This document shows positions 1 to 5,515 of a stretch of DNA of 30,750 nucleotides, piece after piece (the first letter of the stretch is position 1; each line of letters opens with the position of its first letter). The DNA comes from a virus: positions 1-30,750 of IMG/VR virus record IMGVR_UViG_3300025929_000305, one strand, 5' to 3'. A program made the position numbers and the translations under genes. Below the pieces are notes generated by a model that saw only the letters and a list, made by a program, of their open reading frames with translations, made no database searches and was not told the DNA's origin.

Positions 1-170
1 ATGAATTGCTCGGTTGTGCCACCTGGTATGGTGGCGGTGTATTGCTTGCGGTGAATCGGTGGCCATGGGCCTGAACTTTTCTTCGCCCAATAGGCCAATT
101 CGACCGCCTTGCTTGGCTTCACGTAGCTATGTGCAGCCAAAGTTGCGTGATTGCTAATTGCCACTGGCAT
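1..170 (-). CDS. Partial hypothetical protein running off the left edge
   Basis: The reading frame opens with ATG at 170 and stays open for 56 codons to the window edge, so the C-terminus is missing. The start follows CGGAGCAAAGCACATG, a GGAG ribosome site in the same context as other genes of this strand. It overlaps the end of the upstream 72-residue gene by 17 bases, which fits the compact minus-strand cluster. The visible protein starts MPVAISNHATLAAHSYVKPS and has a Lys/Trp/Pro-rich middle (WAKKSSGPWPP). I recognise no family. The call rests on the start context and the clean frame. Confidence 0.6.
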   Translation of the reverse strand, partial: MPVAISNHATLAAHSYVKPSKAVELAYWAKKSSGPWPPIHRKQYTATIPGGTTEQF

Positions 171-372
171 GTGCTTTGCTCCGTTTCACTGCCAGCCATA
201 GTGACTGGCGGCTGCTGTACTCAAGTCCAGTTGTGGGTTCCGTCATGACATCAGCAATGTGTGCTATCACGCTGTCGTCATGACACATACGGTCGAGAAA
301 TACGCTTTGTTCACCCTCTGAGAGCCCAATAAAGCGGCTCTTACGAGGGGCTTTTATGGTTGAAGGGGTCAT
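154..372 (-). CDS. Small hypothetical protein (72 aa)
   Basis: A basic N-terminus (TIKAPRKSRF) is followed by a predicted helical stretch; no catalytic or metal-binding motif is visible. Its ATG overlaps the stop of the upstream zinc-ribbon gene as ATGA (369-372), so translation is probably coupled to that gene. It is the fourth member of an overlapping series that starts at 1068. The function is unknown; by position it is likely an accessory or early phage protein. Confidence 0.7.
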   Translation of the reverse strand: MTPSTIKAPRKSRFIGLSEGEQSVFLDRMCHDDSVIAHIADVMTEPTTGLEYSSRQSLWLAVKRSKAHASGN

Positions 373-593
373 AGCAGCACCCCCCGTTTACGCTCGTGCA
401 ACTCGAACACCAGCTTGCTCAAATCAAACGTGGCCCCAGTGCAGGTCTGGCAAACCATTTCCCGTTGCTTGGCCCGCTCTCGCGTGAGACTGCCCAGTTG
501 TTGTTTGTGGCCACAAGACAAATGCGCTACGCCCCAACGCGGGCCTTTTGTCACGCGCACCACCTTGCGGCGGATGATTGTGATAGTGGTCAT
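369..593 (-). CDS. Small zinc-ribbon-like protein (74 aa)
   Basis: The protein has a basic N-terminal strand region (TIIRRKVVRVTKGPRWG) and then a possible metal site made of C27, H29 (SCGH), C48 and C51 (CQTC), the spacing of a small zinc ribbon. I chose the ATG at 593 over an in-frame start at 659 because it overlaps the stop of the upstream membrane peptide as ATGA (590-593). Starting there also frees the region that codes for that peptide. No specific family is recognised. A DNA- or RNA-binding or host-interaction role would be inference. Confidence 0.7.
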   Translation of the reverse strand: MTTITIIRRKVVRVTKGPRWGVAHLSCGHKQQLGSLTRERAKQREMVCQTCTGATFDLSKLVFELHERKRGVLL

Positions 594-691
594 CGCGCCA
601 CCGCCCAGCCCACAATGCAATACACGATTGCAACGAGGGCTATGAGATAACCGCCCCACACGATGATGAACGTCCAGTTGAGTTGCCTCAC
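590..691 (-). CDS. Single-pass membrane peptide (33 aa)
   Basis: GTG at 691 opens a 33-residue protein beginning MRQLNWTFIIVWGGYLIAL. One hydrophobic segment covers residues 8-31, with Arg/Gln before it and a final Arg after it. The GTG overlaps the upstream stop as GTGA (688-691), and its own stop overlaps the next gene as ATGA (590-593), so both ends fit a coupled cassette. A second GTG one codon upstream (694) is equally possible. There is no lysis partner nearby. It could be a small host-membrane or superinfection-exclusion peptide, but nothing in the sequence proves that. Confidence 0.6.
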   Translation of the reverse strand: MRQLNWTFIIVWGGYLIALVAIVYCIVGWAVAR

Positions 692-1068
692 CACGTCACC
701 CCCAGCGCAAACCGCCCAGTAGCACAGCTGCGGCCATGTGTGGCGGTGACGTTTTCATCGCCCTCGTACCACGTCCAGCTTTCCCCCACGTGACAAACCG
801 GACAGGTGTGCGCCCATTCGACTCCCACGCAGGAATCCATGTGTTCCCAAATCGCCCCACACTTGGGGCACTTGTGTTTGTGTGTGTCCATGTGCATTGC
901 TCCGTGACTCAGATATGAGTCCAACGCCAATTGGCGATATAAGTGCGCCACGGGAGCCCGTGGTGGGCTCCGCGTGGGTTGTCGCAACCGCTGTTGTTCT
1001 ATGAACCAACGCACGTAATAAGCGGCGTTGGCGTACTCCAGGAGTAGTTCCGTCAAGTTGTCGTTCAT
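688..1068 (-). CDS. Zinc-ribbon protein (126 aa)
   Basis: The N-terminal half is helical and basic (residues 1-55). A treble-clef or zinc-ribbon-like module follows, with C67/C70 (CPKCG) and C89/C92 (CPVCH) and an extra Cys at 80. The C-terminus is rich in Trp, Glu and Asp. I prefer ATG 1068, which follows GGGGTGA with an 8-base gap from the G-run, over an in-frame GTG at 1077 that lies inside that ribosome site. The 3' end overlaps the membrane-peptide start as GTGA. A long inverted repeat (1077-1136) covers the ribosome site and may control translation. The exact function is unknown. Confidence 0.75.
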   Translation of the reverse strand: MNDNLTELLLEYANAAYYVRWFIEQQRLRQPTRSPPRAPVAHLYRQLALDSYLSHGAMHMDTHKHKCPKCGAIWEHMDSCVGVEWAHTCPVCHVGESWTWYEGDENVTATHGRSCATGRFALGVTW

Positions 1069-1076
1069 GATGGTCA

Positions 1077-1136
1077 CCCCGGTATTGGGAGCCGACCACG
1101 CAAGAACTCACATTCACGTGCCTCTCAATACCGGGG
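1077..1136 (-). promoter_or_regulatory. Long hairpin covering the ribosome site of the zinc-ribbon gene
   Basis: Arms 1077-1090 and 1123-1136 are inverted copies (CCCCGGTATTGGGA against TCTCAATACCGGGG, one mismatch) around a 32-base loop. On the minus-strand RNA the 3' arm contains the GGGG of the GGGGTGA site, 8 bases before ATG 1068. Folding would hide the ribosome site. The structure lacks a T-run, so it is not a typical terminator. Confidence 0.55.
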
Positions 1137-1176
1137 CGCAGGGGTACTGCACTCCCCACCACGAACGACATCGCTC

Positions 1177-1380
1177 TCACCGAATTTCTCCCATGACCGT
1201 GACCACGTGTCCCGTGACCATGTTGTGCGTAATTGCGTCCTTGAGAATCTGCGCGGGGCTTTTCCCACGTGAATCCCAACGGCATCCGCAACTCGCGTGT
1301 AGGTTGTGGTCGAGGCGCTTCACATCGTGTTGTGGAACGTCCACGACCTGGGTTTGTGGCGCAACTTGCTGTTGTGTCAT
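1177..1380 (-). CDS. Small hypothetical protein (67 aa)
   Basis: The ATG at 1380 follows CGGAGAAGCACATG, a good ribosome site. The N-terminus is Gln/Val-rich (TQQQVAPQTQVVDV), followed by a middle with two Cys in CGC and a C-terminal helix and strand (AQILKDAITHNMVTGHVV). No known domain is recognised. A palindromic 18-mer lies 34-51 bases upstream of the start and may be an operator or hairpin. It belongs to the small-gene cluster and its product is probably accessory. Confidence 0.7.
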   Translation of the reverse strand: MTQQQVAPQTQVVDVPQHDVKRLDHNLHASCGCRWDSRGKSPAQILKDAITHNMVTGHVVTVMGEIR

Positions 1381-1413
1381 GTGCTTCTCCGTGGGCTAAT
1401 TGCCCATGAGGCA

Positions 1414-1431
1414 CACACGCTGTGCCGTGTG
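1414..1431. promoter_or_regulatory. Palindromic 18-mer, copy A
   Basis: CACACG and CGTGTG arms are separated by six bases (CTGTGC). A near-identical element with the same spacing occurs at 1667-1684; 16 of 18 bases match. Both sit just upstream of minus-strand gene starts (this copy 34 bases before ATG 1380). It could be an operator dimer site or an RNA hairpin in the leader. Confidence 0.5.
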
Positions 1432-1446
1432 CGACTCTCTGTGCGA

Positions 1447-1653
1447 CTAGTAGTTCCACGTGCTCTGCCTCTCTCCCGCGAATGGTTCGTTCATCGCGGT
1501 TGCGTCATGTGCGTCAACTTTGCCGTTCTCCACGAGCATGTTGTAACGTGCGATTTTTGCTTGCAAGTGCTCACGTATGTCGAGCACAGGTGAGTTGTTG
1601 TGATATACGGGGGCTGGTACGCCAGCCCAGTTGTGTGTTGTCACGTGTGTCAT
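1447..1653 (-). CDS. Small hypothetical protein (68 aa)
   Basis: The ATG at 1653 has a GGAG site in CGGAGATAGCACATG. The protein has an N-terminal Thr/His/Asn stretch, then a likely helix (VLDIREHLQAKIARYNMLVE) that could self-associate, and an acidic, polar tail. No family was recognised. It lies between the terminator of the 111-residue gene upstream and the 67-residue gene downstream. A copy of the palindromic 18-mer lies 14 bases upstream of the start. Confidence 0.7.
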   Translation of the reverse strand: MTHVTTHNWAGVPAPVYHNNSPVLDIREHLQAKIARYNMLVENGKVDAHDATAMNEPFAGERQSTWNY

Positions 1654-1666
1654 GTGCTATCTCCGT

Positions 1667-1684
1667 CACACGCTGTTGCGTGTG
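1667..1684. promoter_or_regulatory. Palindromic 18-mer, copy B
   Basis: CACACG, a six-base spacer (CTGTTG) and CGTGTG. In RNA a 7-bp stem with a four-base loop can form. It matches copy A at 16 of 18 positions, and lies directly upstream of the ribosome site of the 68-residue gene. Confidence 0.5.
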
Positions 1685-1720
1685 TGTCAGCAGCCCCGTG
1701 TGGGCCGCTCACATACGCGC

Positions 1721-1756
1721 AAAATAAAAAATCCCCAGGGGATTGCTCCCCTGGGG
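1721..1756 (-). terminator. Rho-independent terminator of the 111-aa gene
   Basis: A perfect 9-bp stem, CCCCAGGGG / CCCCTGGGG (1733-1741 and 1748-1756), has a six-base loop. On the minus strand it is followed by ATTTTTTATTTT. It stands 18 bases past the stop codon of the 111-residue gene. Genes further left would need read-through or their own promoter. Confidence 0.85.
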
Positions 1757-1768
1757 CACTCACATCGC

Positions 1769-1782
1769 ATCGCCTAGGCGAT
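1769..1782. repeat. 14-bp perfect palindrome over a stop codon
   Basis: ATCGCCTAGGCGAT is fully self-complementary and holds the TAG stop of the 111-residue gene. It sits 12 bases before the terminator stem. It may be a protein-binding site, or chance. Confidence 0.4.
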
Positions 1783-2109
1783 ATCAAATTCCGCTTCGAG
1801 TTCTTTCAGCGAAGCCAACCGCGCCGCCCGCTGTTCCGGCGTGAGTTTCTTCAGGTCGGCCACGAATTTCTCCTGTGACTTGGCCGCCTGTTTCTCCACA
1901 CGCGACGTTCCCGCCGACACCGGGTTCACGTTGATGCACAGATTCAGCGTGTACCGCTTCCCGTCTATGACCTTGCTGAAGTTGTTGGCCCCCGTGGTCA
2001 ACTGGCCCGGCTTGTACCCGTCACGCGACTCGAACTCGGTCTCCATGTCCAACGTGCTCAGAATCACGTCCAGAATGCTCTCCATGTTGGTGCTGTTGAT
2101 TAACGCCAT
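1774..2109 (-). CDS. Hypothetical protein with charged C-terminal helix (111 aa)
   Basis: ATG 2109 follows AAGGAGATAAGCACATG, one of the strongest ribosome sites in the window; the frame also extends upstream to in-frame ATGs at 2190 and 2223, which lack such a site. Residues 1-75 look like a mixed alpha/beta fold (ILDVILSTLDMETEFESRDG, then VIDGKRYTLNLCINVNPV). Residues 80-111 form a Lys/Glu/Ala-rich helix that could be a coiled coil. A strong terminator follows. No family is recognised. Its own ribosome site and terminator suggest high expression, perhaps early in infection. Confidence 0.8.
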   Translation of the reverse strand: MALINSTNMESILDVILSTLDMETEFESRDGYKPGQLTTGANNFSKVIDGKRYTLNLCINVNPVSAGTSRVEKQAAKSQEKFVADLKKLTPEQRAARLASLKELEAEFDIA

Positions 2110-2186
2110 GTGCTTATCTCCTTGCCCCTGAGGGGCTGTTGTTATCGTCCGGCCACCGCCCATCTGCCGGACCAGCCGCCGATAGT

Positions 2187-2327
2187 TCATTCCCTGTGCC
2201 ATCCGGCAAACTGCTGATTCCAAAGCACGTGCGCCGAACCGGCCCCGGCAGCCGCCGAATTAAAAAGGAACGCGCACGCACGCGGAATGAAGCTTATCGC
2301 TTCGAGTCTGGTCGGATTGATTACCAT
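2187..2327 (-). CDS. Possible small protein (46 aa)
   Basis: ATG 2327 is preceded by GGAGGAG, but the spacing to the start is unusually short (about 2 bases). The product begins MVINPTRLEAISFIPRACAF, with an Ala/Gly-rich middle (NSAAAGAGSA). Its stop overlaps, as ATGA (2187-2190), an in-frame upstream ATG of the 111-residue gene. It may be a short leader gene coupled to that gene. No family is recognised and it could be spurious. Confidence 0.35.
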   Translation of the reverse strand: MVINPTRLEAISFIPRACAFLFNSAAAGAGSAHVLWNQQFAGWHRE

Positions 2328-2395
2328 CTCCTCCGACAGATCGTGAAAATTCGGAATTTCCCGCTATATATAAGGTGGGAGGCTACTTAGACTGA

Positions 2396-2420
2396 AGCAA
2401 AAGGGGGTCTGGGGCCCCCT
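2396..2420 (-). terminator. Probable terminator of the HNH gene
   Basis: Stem AGGGGG / CCCCCT (2402-2407 and 2415-2420) with a seven-base loop is followed on the minus strand by TTTTGCTT. It lies about 130 bases beyond the HNH stop codon. The T-run is short, so efficiency is uncertain. Confidence 0.5.
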
Positions 2421-2439
2421 CGTATGTATATGAAAACAC

Positions 2440-2475
2440 TGGATTTTGCGAAAAACGCAGTTTTGAGCAAATCCA
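2440..2475. repeat. Nested inverted repeat
   Basis: Outer arms TGGATTT (2440-2446) and AAATCCA (2469-2475) enclose a smaller GCG/CGC hairpin with an A5 loop. It lies in non-coding DNA downstream of the HNH gene; a binding or packaging site is possible. Confidence 0.4.
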
Positions 2476-2550
2476 AGATTTAGGGTAATTCGGGGGCGTT
2501 CGGCGCGGATCGGCCTGGAGTGCTGGCGCACACCGGGAGATGCTTTGTTT

Positions 2551-2877
2551 TCAATTAATTGCAGGATTGAACTCAGTTAAAAGTTGCCGGTAACCACGAT
2601 TTTCGTTGTTTTCTGCCCGTTTTATCCAATTGCAGTTTGCACAGAGCAATTGGTATTCACCGTTCTGATCTTCGAGAACAGCTCGGCACAAAGTTGCACC
2701 GCGTTTCCGAGATTTCTCGTCGGTTCCTAGCACGTGGTCTATCTGTAGAGCGCGTGGATCGGTGAAACCGCACTGAGCACACTTACCACCTAACTTCTCG
2801 ATAGCTTTCTTTCGGATGCTACGTTGCCATTTTTTAATGCTACGAAGGGTGTATGAAGGAGTTTTGCAGGCGTCCAT
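2551..2877 (-). CDS. HNH endonuclease (108 aa)
   Basis: This is a small HNH nuclease with a complete core: a CAQCG zinc pair (residues 34-37), the IDHV motif with catalytic His near residue 48, and CANCNW near residues 79-84 supplying the second Cys pair and the Asn. The N-terminus is basic (RSIKKWQRSIRKKAIEK). It lies next to the terminase genes but is transcribed the opposite way. In many phages an HNH protein beside terminase aids genome cutting during packaging, so that role is inferred. A stand-alone homing nuclease is the alternative. No clear ribosome site precedes ATG 2877; the 34-bp repeat ends 3 bases before the start codon, so a very short or absent leader is possible. Confidence 0.88.
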   Translation of the reverse strand: MDACKTPSYTLRSIKKWQRSIRKKAIEKLGGKCAQCGFTDPRALQIDHVLGTDEKSRKRGATLCRAVLEDQNGEYQLLCANCNWIKRAENNENRGYRQLLTEFNPAIN

Positions 2878-2915
2878 ATATAATTAGACGGAATTTATAG
2901 AACTTTTCAGAGTGT

Positions 2916-2967
2916 GTCACTCTCATGCCTTACATAAAACTCCACCCACACACAATGAGAGAGTGAC
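2916..2967. repeat. Inner inverted repeat
   Basis: GTCACTCTCAT (2916-2926) pairs with ATGAGAGAGTGAC (2955-2967), which has two extra bases. The 28-base loop is rich in C and A. It nests inside the larger repeat next to its left arm. Confidence 0.55.
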
Positions 2968-3046
2968 AATATAAATAGATAAATATAAGATATTAATATA
3001 TTTAATTAAATAATGTTCTAATTATAAAATAATAGTGTGTATTTAT
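2968..3046. other. Very AT-rich segment, possible unwinding or promoter region
   Basis: Only about 7 of 79 bases are G or C, far below the flanking genes. It lies between the inverted repeats; a TATACT box overlaps its right end (3044-3049) without a good -35. It suits a DNA-unwinding element of an origin or a strong regulatory region. I saw no series of short direct repeats that would prove an origin. Confidence 0.4.
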
Positions 3047-3104
3047 ACTCTGAAAACTTCTGTTTTTTCCGTCTAATTATGTGAGGAGTCACGTCTACAA
3101 TTCT

Positions 3105-3242
3105 ATGCACGCTTTTGGTCATTTTCTCGCTCATCCCGCTCTTCTGAAGCACGCTGGCAAGGGTGCTGAGGCAGCCGCGAAGTACGCTCCGAAGGTCGGT
3201 AAATTCGCTCTTGTTGTGGCGAAGCGCGTCCTTTTCGGGTAA
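3105..3242 (+). CDS. Small cationic peptide upstream of terminase (45 aa)
   Basis: ATG 3105 opens a 45-residue protein beginning MHAFGHFLAHPALLKHAGKG. It carries regularly spaced Lys with Ala, Val and Phe, which suggests an amphipathic, membrane- or nucleic-acid-binding helix. A GAGGAG at 3083-3088 is too far away (16 bases) for a normal start. An in-frame GTG at 3081 would add eight residues but overlaps that site. It ends nine bases before the terminase small-subunit start. There is no recognisable family. Confidence 0.45.
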   Translation: MHAFGHFLAHPALLKHAGKGAEAAAKYAPKVGKFALVVAKRVLFG

Positions 3243-3251
3243 GTAGCCCCC

Positions 3252-3713
3252 TTGGCCCGCCCGAAACTCCAAACCTGGTACGGAAAAGTCGCTGAAACCA
3301 TGGTCCGGGAAGGGAAAACCTTCCGCATGGCCGTGAATGTCCATGAAATTGACCTTCACGACGACGAATTTCAGCGAATTGAACGATCCCAGGAGTTTCA
3401 GGCGACGCTTTGGGCCGAGCGGATGCGGTTTTACAACGAAATAGCCGCTTCGCCAGGCCGGACAAAGACCGCAATCGCGGGAATTGTCACCATTTCCATC
3501 CAGAAGCTCTTCGACGCCGGCGAGTACGAAAAAGTTGTCGAAGCTTGTCTCAAGCTGGCCAAGATCGAGGGCTGGATGGGAGCCGAAAACACCGTCAACA
3601 TCTTTGAAAACGTGTCCGCGAAGGATTACGAGGCGGCACGGAAAGAACTTCTAGCCTTACTTGGAAACCCATCAGAAGCTGATTCAGGACCTGGGGAATC
3701 GCAGCTTAATTGA
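3252..3713 (+). CDS. terS: Terminase small subunit
   Basis: This protein (153 aa) matches the expected size and position of the DNA-recognition subunit of the packaging motor. The N-terminal part (MARPKLQTWYGKVAETMVRE) and the following segment to about residue 60 fit the helix-turn-helix region of small terminases. The middle is helical (residues 60-115) for oligomerisation, and the C-terminal tail is Glu/Ala-rich. The first codon is TTG, chosen because its product has the usual terminase beginning; the next start (ATG 3300) would remove the first 16 residues. Its 3' end overlaps the large-subunit frame by 53 bases. The family call comes from pattern and context, not from a diagnostic motif. 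Confidence 0.75.
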   Translation: MARPKLQTWYGKVAETMVREGKTFRMAVNVHEIDLHDDEFQRIERSQEFQATLWAERMRFYNEIAASPGRTKTAIAGIVTISIQKLFDAGEYEKVVEACLKLAKIEGWMGAENTVNIFENVSAKDYEAARKELLALLGNPSEADSGPGESQLN

Positions 3714-5175
3714 CAAGCTGGCGGTCCTTGAGGCCCTGGAGAAGAAGCGTCGGGACGAACAATTTATCAAGTATTGGCAAGCTTACCCAAAGCAGGGTGA
3801 GCTGTTCAGCCGTTTTACGGCTGACACAAAAATCTTTGGCATCCTCGGAGGCAATCGCTCCGGCAAGACAGAAATGGGTGCCTTCATCTCAGTGGCCTGG
3901 GCCCTCGGGAAGCAGTTCTTCGTAAACGAACCTGCTTGGGAGTATGTGAAAGACCTCCCCATTCCCGAGGGCCCTTGCAACATCTGGGTCGTGGGATTGT
4001 CTTTCGCCGTCCTGCGGGACGTGATTTTCCGCGAGAAGCTGCTGCATGGGAGGCAACATCCCCCGCTGCTGCCCAAAGACAGCACCATTGTGCGGAAGAT
4101 CAGTGAAGCTGACTTCCAGATTTTCTTCGCCAACGGGAGTGTGATTACTGGGAAGTCGGCGGACTCGGGCCGGGACAAGTTCCAATCGGCATCTTGTGAT
4201 CTGATTTGGATTGACGAGGAGCCAGATGTTGAGATTTTCGATGAATGCTACCAGCGAACTGCCGACTGTGCCGGTCGAATACTCCTTACCCTTACCCCCC
4301 TCACGGACATCTCCTCCGGAGCAACTGTACCGTGGGTCTTCGACCTCTACGAGGAATTCAAACACGGGAAGAAAGACGTAAATTTTGTCCAGCTTTCGGT
4401 CCTCGATAACCCGTATGTTCCAGAGGTTGAGAAGCAAAAGCTGCAAGATAAGTGGCAAGGTCACTTTGAAGAGCGTGCACGTCTGTATGGTGAGTTTGTT
4501 CGCCGCTCTGGTCTTGTCTATAACATGTGGAATCCTTCCGTCCACATGGTCAAACCTTTCCCTATTAGCCGGGATTGGCGGCGGATCGTTTCTATTGACC
4601 CTGCTGCCACTGGTACGACTGCGGCTATCTGGGCTGCCGTCGCCCCCGGAAGCAACAACCTATACCTTTACCGCGAATACTACGAACGGGACCGAGTTGT
4701 CTCTGACCATGCCAAGGGAATTCTGGCTCGAAATGCCGGTGACCCTGTTGACATATGGCTCATTGACCCCAAGTGGAGCATCCAGCGAAACGCTGAGAAT
4801 CACAAGCAAAACGGGCAGCTTTATCGAGAGTCGGGAATACCAGTTCGAGAGGCCGTAGTAGGCGAAGATTATGGGATGAACGAGTCGCGGGAGTACATGA
4901 ATGCGACTCTGTATCAGACCGAGCGGCACCCGAAGGTTTTCATCTTCGACGATCTGAAGTTCTTCCAGTGGGAAATCGAACACTACGTTTGGGATTTCTT
5001 CCAGAAAGGCGAACAAAAGGGGTTGTCCAAAGACAAGCCCCGCAAACGCAGCGACCATCTAATGAACGCCTTTCAATACCTTTGCGCCATGCGGCCCCGT
5101 GGGCTGAGCCGCCAGGCCAGGTATCGCAGCCTCGATGAGAGACGGGCGGATGCGGCTGTGAATAGCTACACTTAA
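3661..5175 (+). CDS. terL: Terminase large subunit
   Basis: This is the ATPase and nuclease that drives DNA into the prohead. Walker A is GNRSGKT at residues 64-70, Walker B is LIWIDEEP at 181-188 with the catalytic Glu after D185, and a coupling motif LLTLTP lies at 208-213. The C-terminal RNase H-like nuclease shows acidic residues D313 (SIDPA), D369 (WLIDP) and D465 (RSDHLMNAF). At 504 residues it is a full-length protein. The start is uncertain: TTG 3661 gives a 53-base overlap with the small subunit, no good ATG lies near, and the first about 20 residues may not be translated. Confidence 0.96.
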   Translation: METHQKLIQDLGNRSLIDKLAVLEALEKKRRDEQFIKYWQAYPKQGELFSRFTADTKIFGILGGNRSGKTEMGAFISVAWALGKQFFVNEPAWEYVKDLPIPEGPCNIWVVGLSFAVLRDVIFREKLLHGRQHPPLLPKDSTIVRKISEADFQIFFANGSVITGKSADSGRDKFQSASCDLIWIDEEPDVEIFDECYQRTADCAGRILLTLTPLTDISSGATVPWVFDLYEEFKHGKKDVNFVQLSVLDNPYVPEVEKQKLQDKWQGHFEERARLYGEFVRRSGLVYNMWNPSVHMVKPFPISRDWRRIVSIDPAATGTTAAIWAAVAPGSNNLYLYREYYERDRVVSDHAKGILARNAGDPVDIWLIDPKWSIQRNAENHKQNGQLYRESGIPVREAVVGEDYGMNESREYMNATLYQTERHPKVFIFDDLKFFQWEIEHYVWDFFQKGEQKGLSKDKPRKRSDHLMNAFQYLCAMRPRGLSRQARYRSLDERRADAAVNSYT

Positions 5176-5330
5176 TGCTCGATCACATACTCCTCGCAAT
5201 CATTACTCTCTTCTGCGCCTACGATTGCTACCTGACCCATCAGGACAAAAAGGACCAGAAGAAGCAGCTTGAACTCCTTGAAGGGATTCTTACTGAAGAA
5301 GTAATCAGTAATTCCAATGATTCTAATTGA
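5175..5330 (+). CDS. Small membrane protein with charged tail (51 aa)
   Basis: ATG 5175 overlaps the terminase stop as TAATG, so it is likely coupled to it. Residues 3-16 (DHILLAIITLFCAY) are hydrophobic and could form one membrane helix. Residues 22-42 are strongly charged (HQDKKDQKKQLELLEGIL), probably a short coiled coil. The layout of one N-terminal membrane segment and a cytoplasmic charged helix is seen in many small phage proteins, including spanin- and antiholin-like ones, but nothing specific is shown. Confidence 0.65.
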   Translation: MLDHILLAIITLFCAYDCYLTHQDKKDQKKQLELLEGILTEEVISNSNDSN

Positions 5331-5490
5331 CTCGACCGGAAAACTTTGGGAAGTAATGGTTTCAGCATCTGGTCAACTCGTAACTGAGGCCATTGCGCCT
5401 CAACCAGTCTTAACAATTTCTGATCCAACAGGCGGGCAGTGGAAGTTAGGCGTTGATTCCAACGGAGTCCTAACTACCACCAAAATCTAA
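5317..5490 (+). CDS. Two-repeat Trp-motif protein (57 aa)
   Basis: ATG 5317 overlaps the end of the preceding gene by 14 bases. The protein is two copies of a unit of about 28 residues: MILIDSTGKLWEVMVSASG, then VLTISDPTGGQWKLGVDSNG. The shared pattern is hydrophobic-x-D-x-x-G-x-x-W-x-V-x-V-x-x-x-G-x-L-x-T. The 263-residue protein at 7657 carries about six such units, so the two are related by duplication. The fold is probably beta-strand repeats, as in virion decoration or fibre parts. The function is unknown. Confidence 0.7.
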   Translation: MILIDSTGKLWEVMVSASGQLVTEAIAPQPVLTISDPTGGQWKLGVDSNGVLTTTKI

Positions 5491-5491
5491 G

Positions 5492-5515
5492 TTCCCCATG
5501 CCCCCATGGGAATTT
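5492..5515 (+). terminator. Weak terminator-like hairpin
   Basis: CCCATG (5495-5500) pairs with CATGGG (5505-5510), extended by TT/AA around a bulged C, and is followed by TTT. It lies just after the 57-residue gene. The short T-run makes full termination unlikely; it may only slow transcription or protect the RNA end. Confidence 0.35.

Larger units (their letters stand above)
2328..2550. other. Intergenic region between small-gene cluster and HNH gene
   Basis: No convincing gene is visible. The region holds a TTATATATA box near 2363-2372 that could be a minus-strand -10 element for the 46- and 111-residue genes, though its -35 match is weak (TTCAGT, 17-base spacing). It also holds a terminator-like hairpin at 2402-2420 and a nested inverted repeat at 2440-2475. 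Confidence 0.5.
2880..3080. repeat. 34-bp inverted repeats bounding a divergent intergenic region
   Basis: Arms 2880-2913 and 3047-3080 are inverted copies matching at 29 of 34 positions. They share ACTCTGAAAA at the inner end and TTCCGTCTAATTAT at the outer end. Each copy therefore reads outward into the first gene on its side: HNH on the left, the terminase cluster on the right. This could be a pair of matched divergent promoters or operators, or part of an origin. Confidence 0.7.

Noticed and set aside
1391-1446. Possible extra small gene between the 67- and 68-residue genes
   Set aside because: The only start codon there stops after three codons.
755-1459. 234-codon minus-strand frame
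   Set aside because: It crosses several better-supported genes and shows a low-complexity composition typical of an out-of-frame shadow.
2139-2390. 83-residue plus-strand frame
   Set aside because: It has basic, unstructured composition, no ribosome site, and runs against the minus-strand genes with better starts.
2878-3104. tRNA or CRISPR in the repeat-rich intergenic region
   Set aside because: The repeats are inverted, not regularly spaced direct repeats, and no cloverleaf could be drawn.
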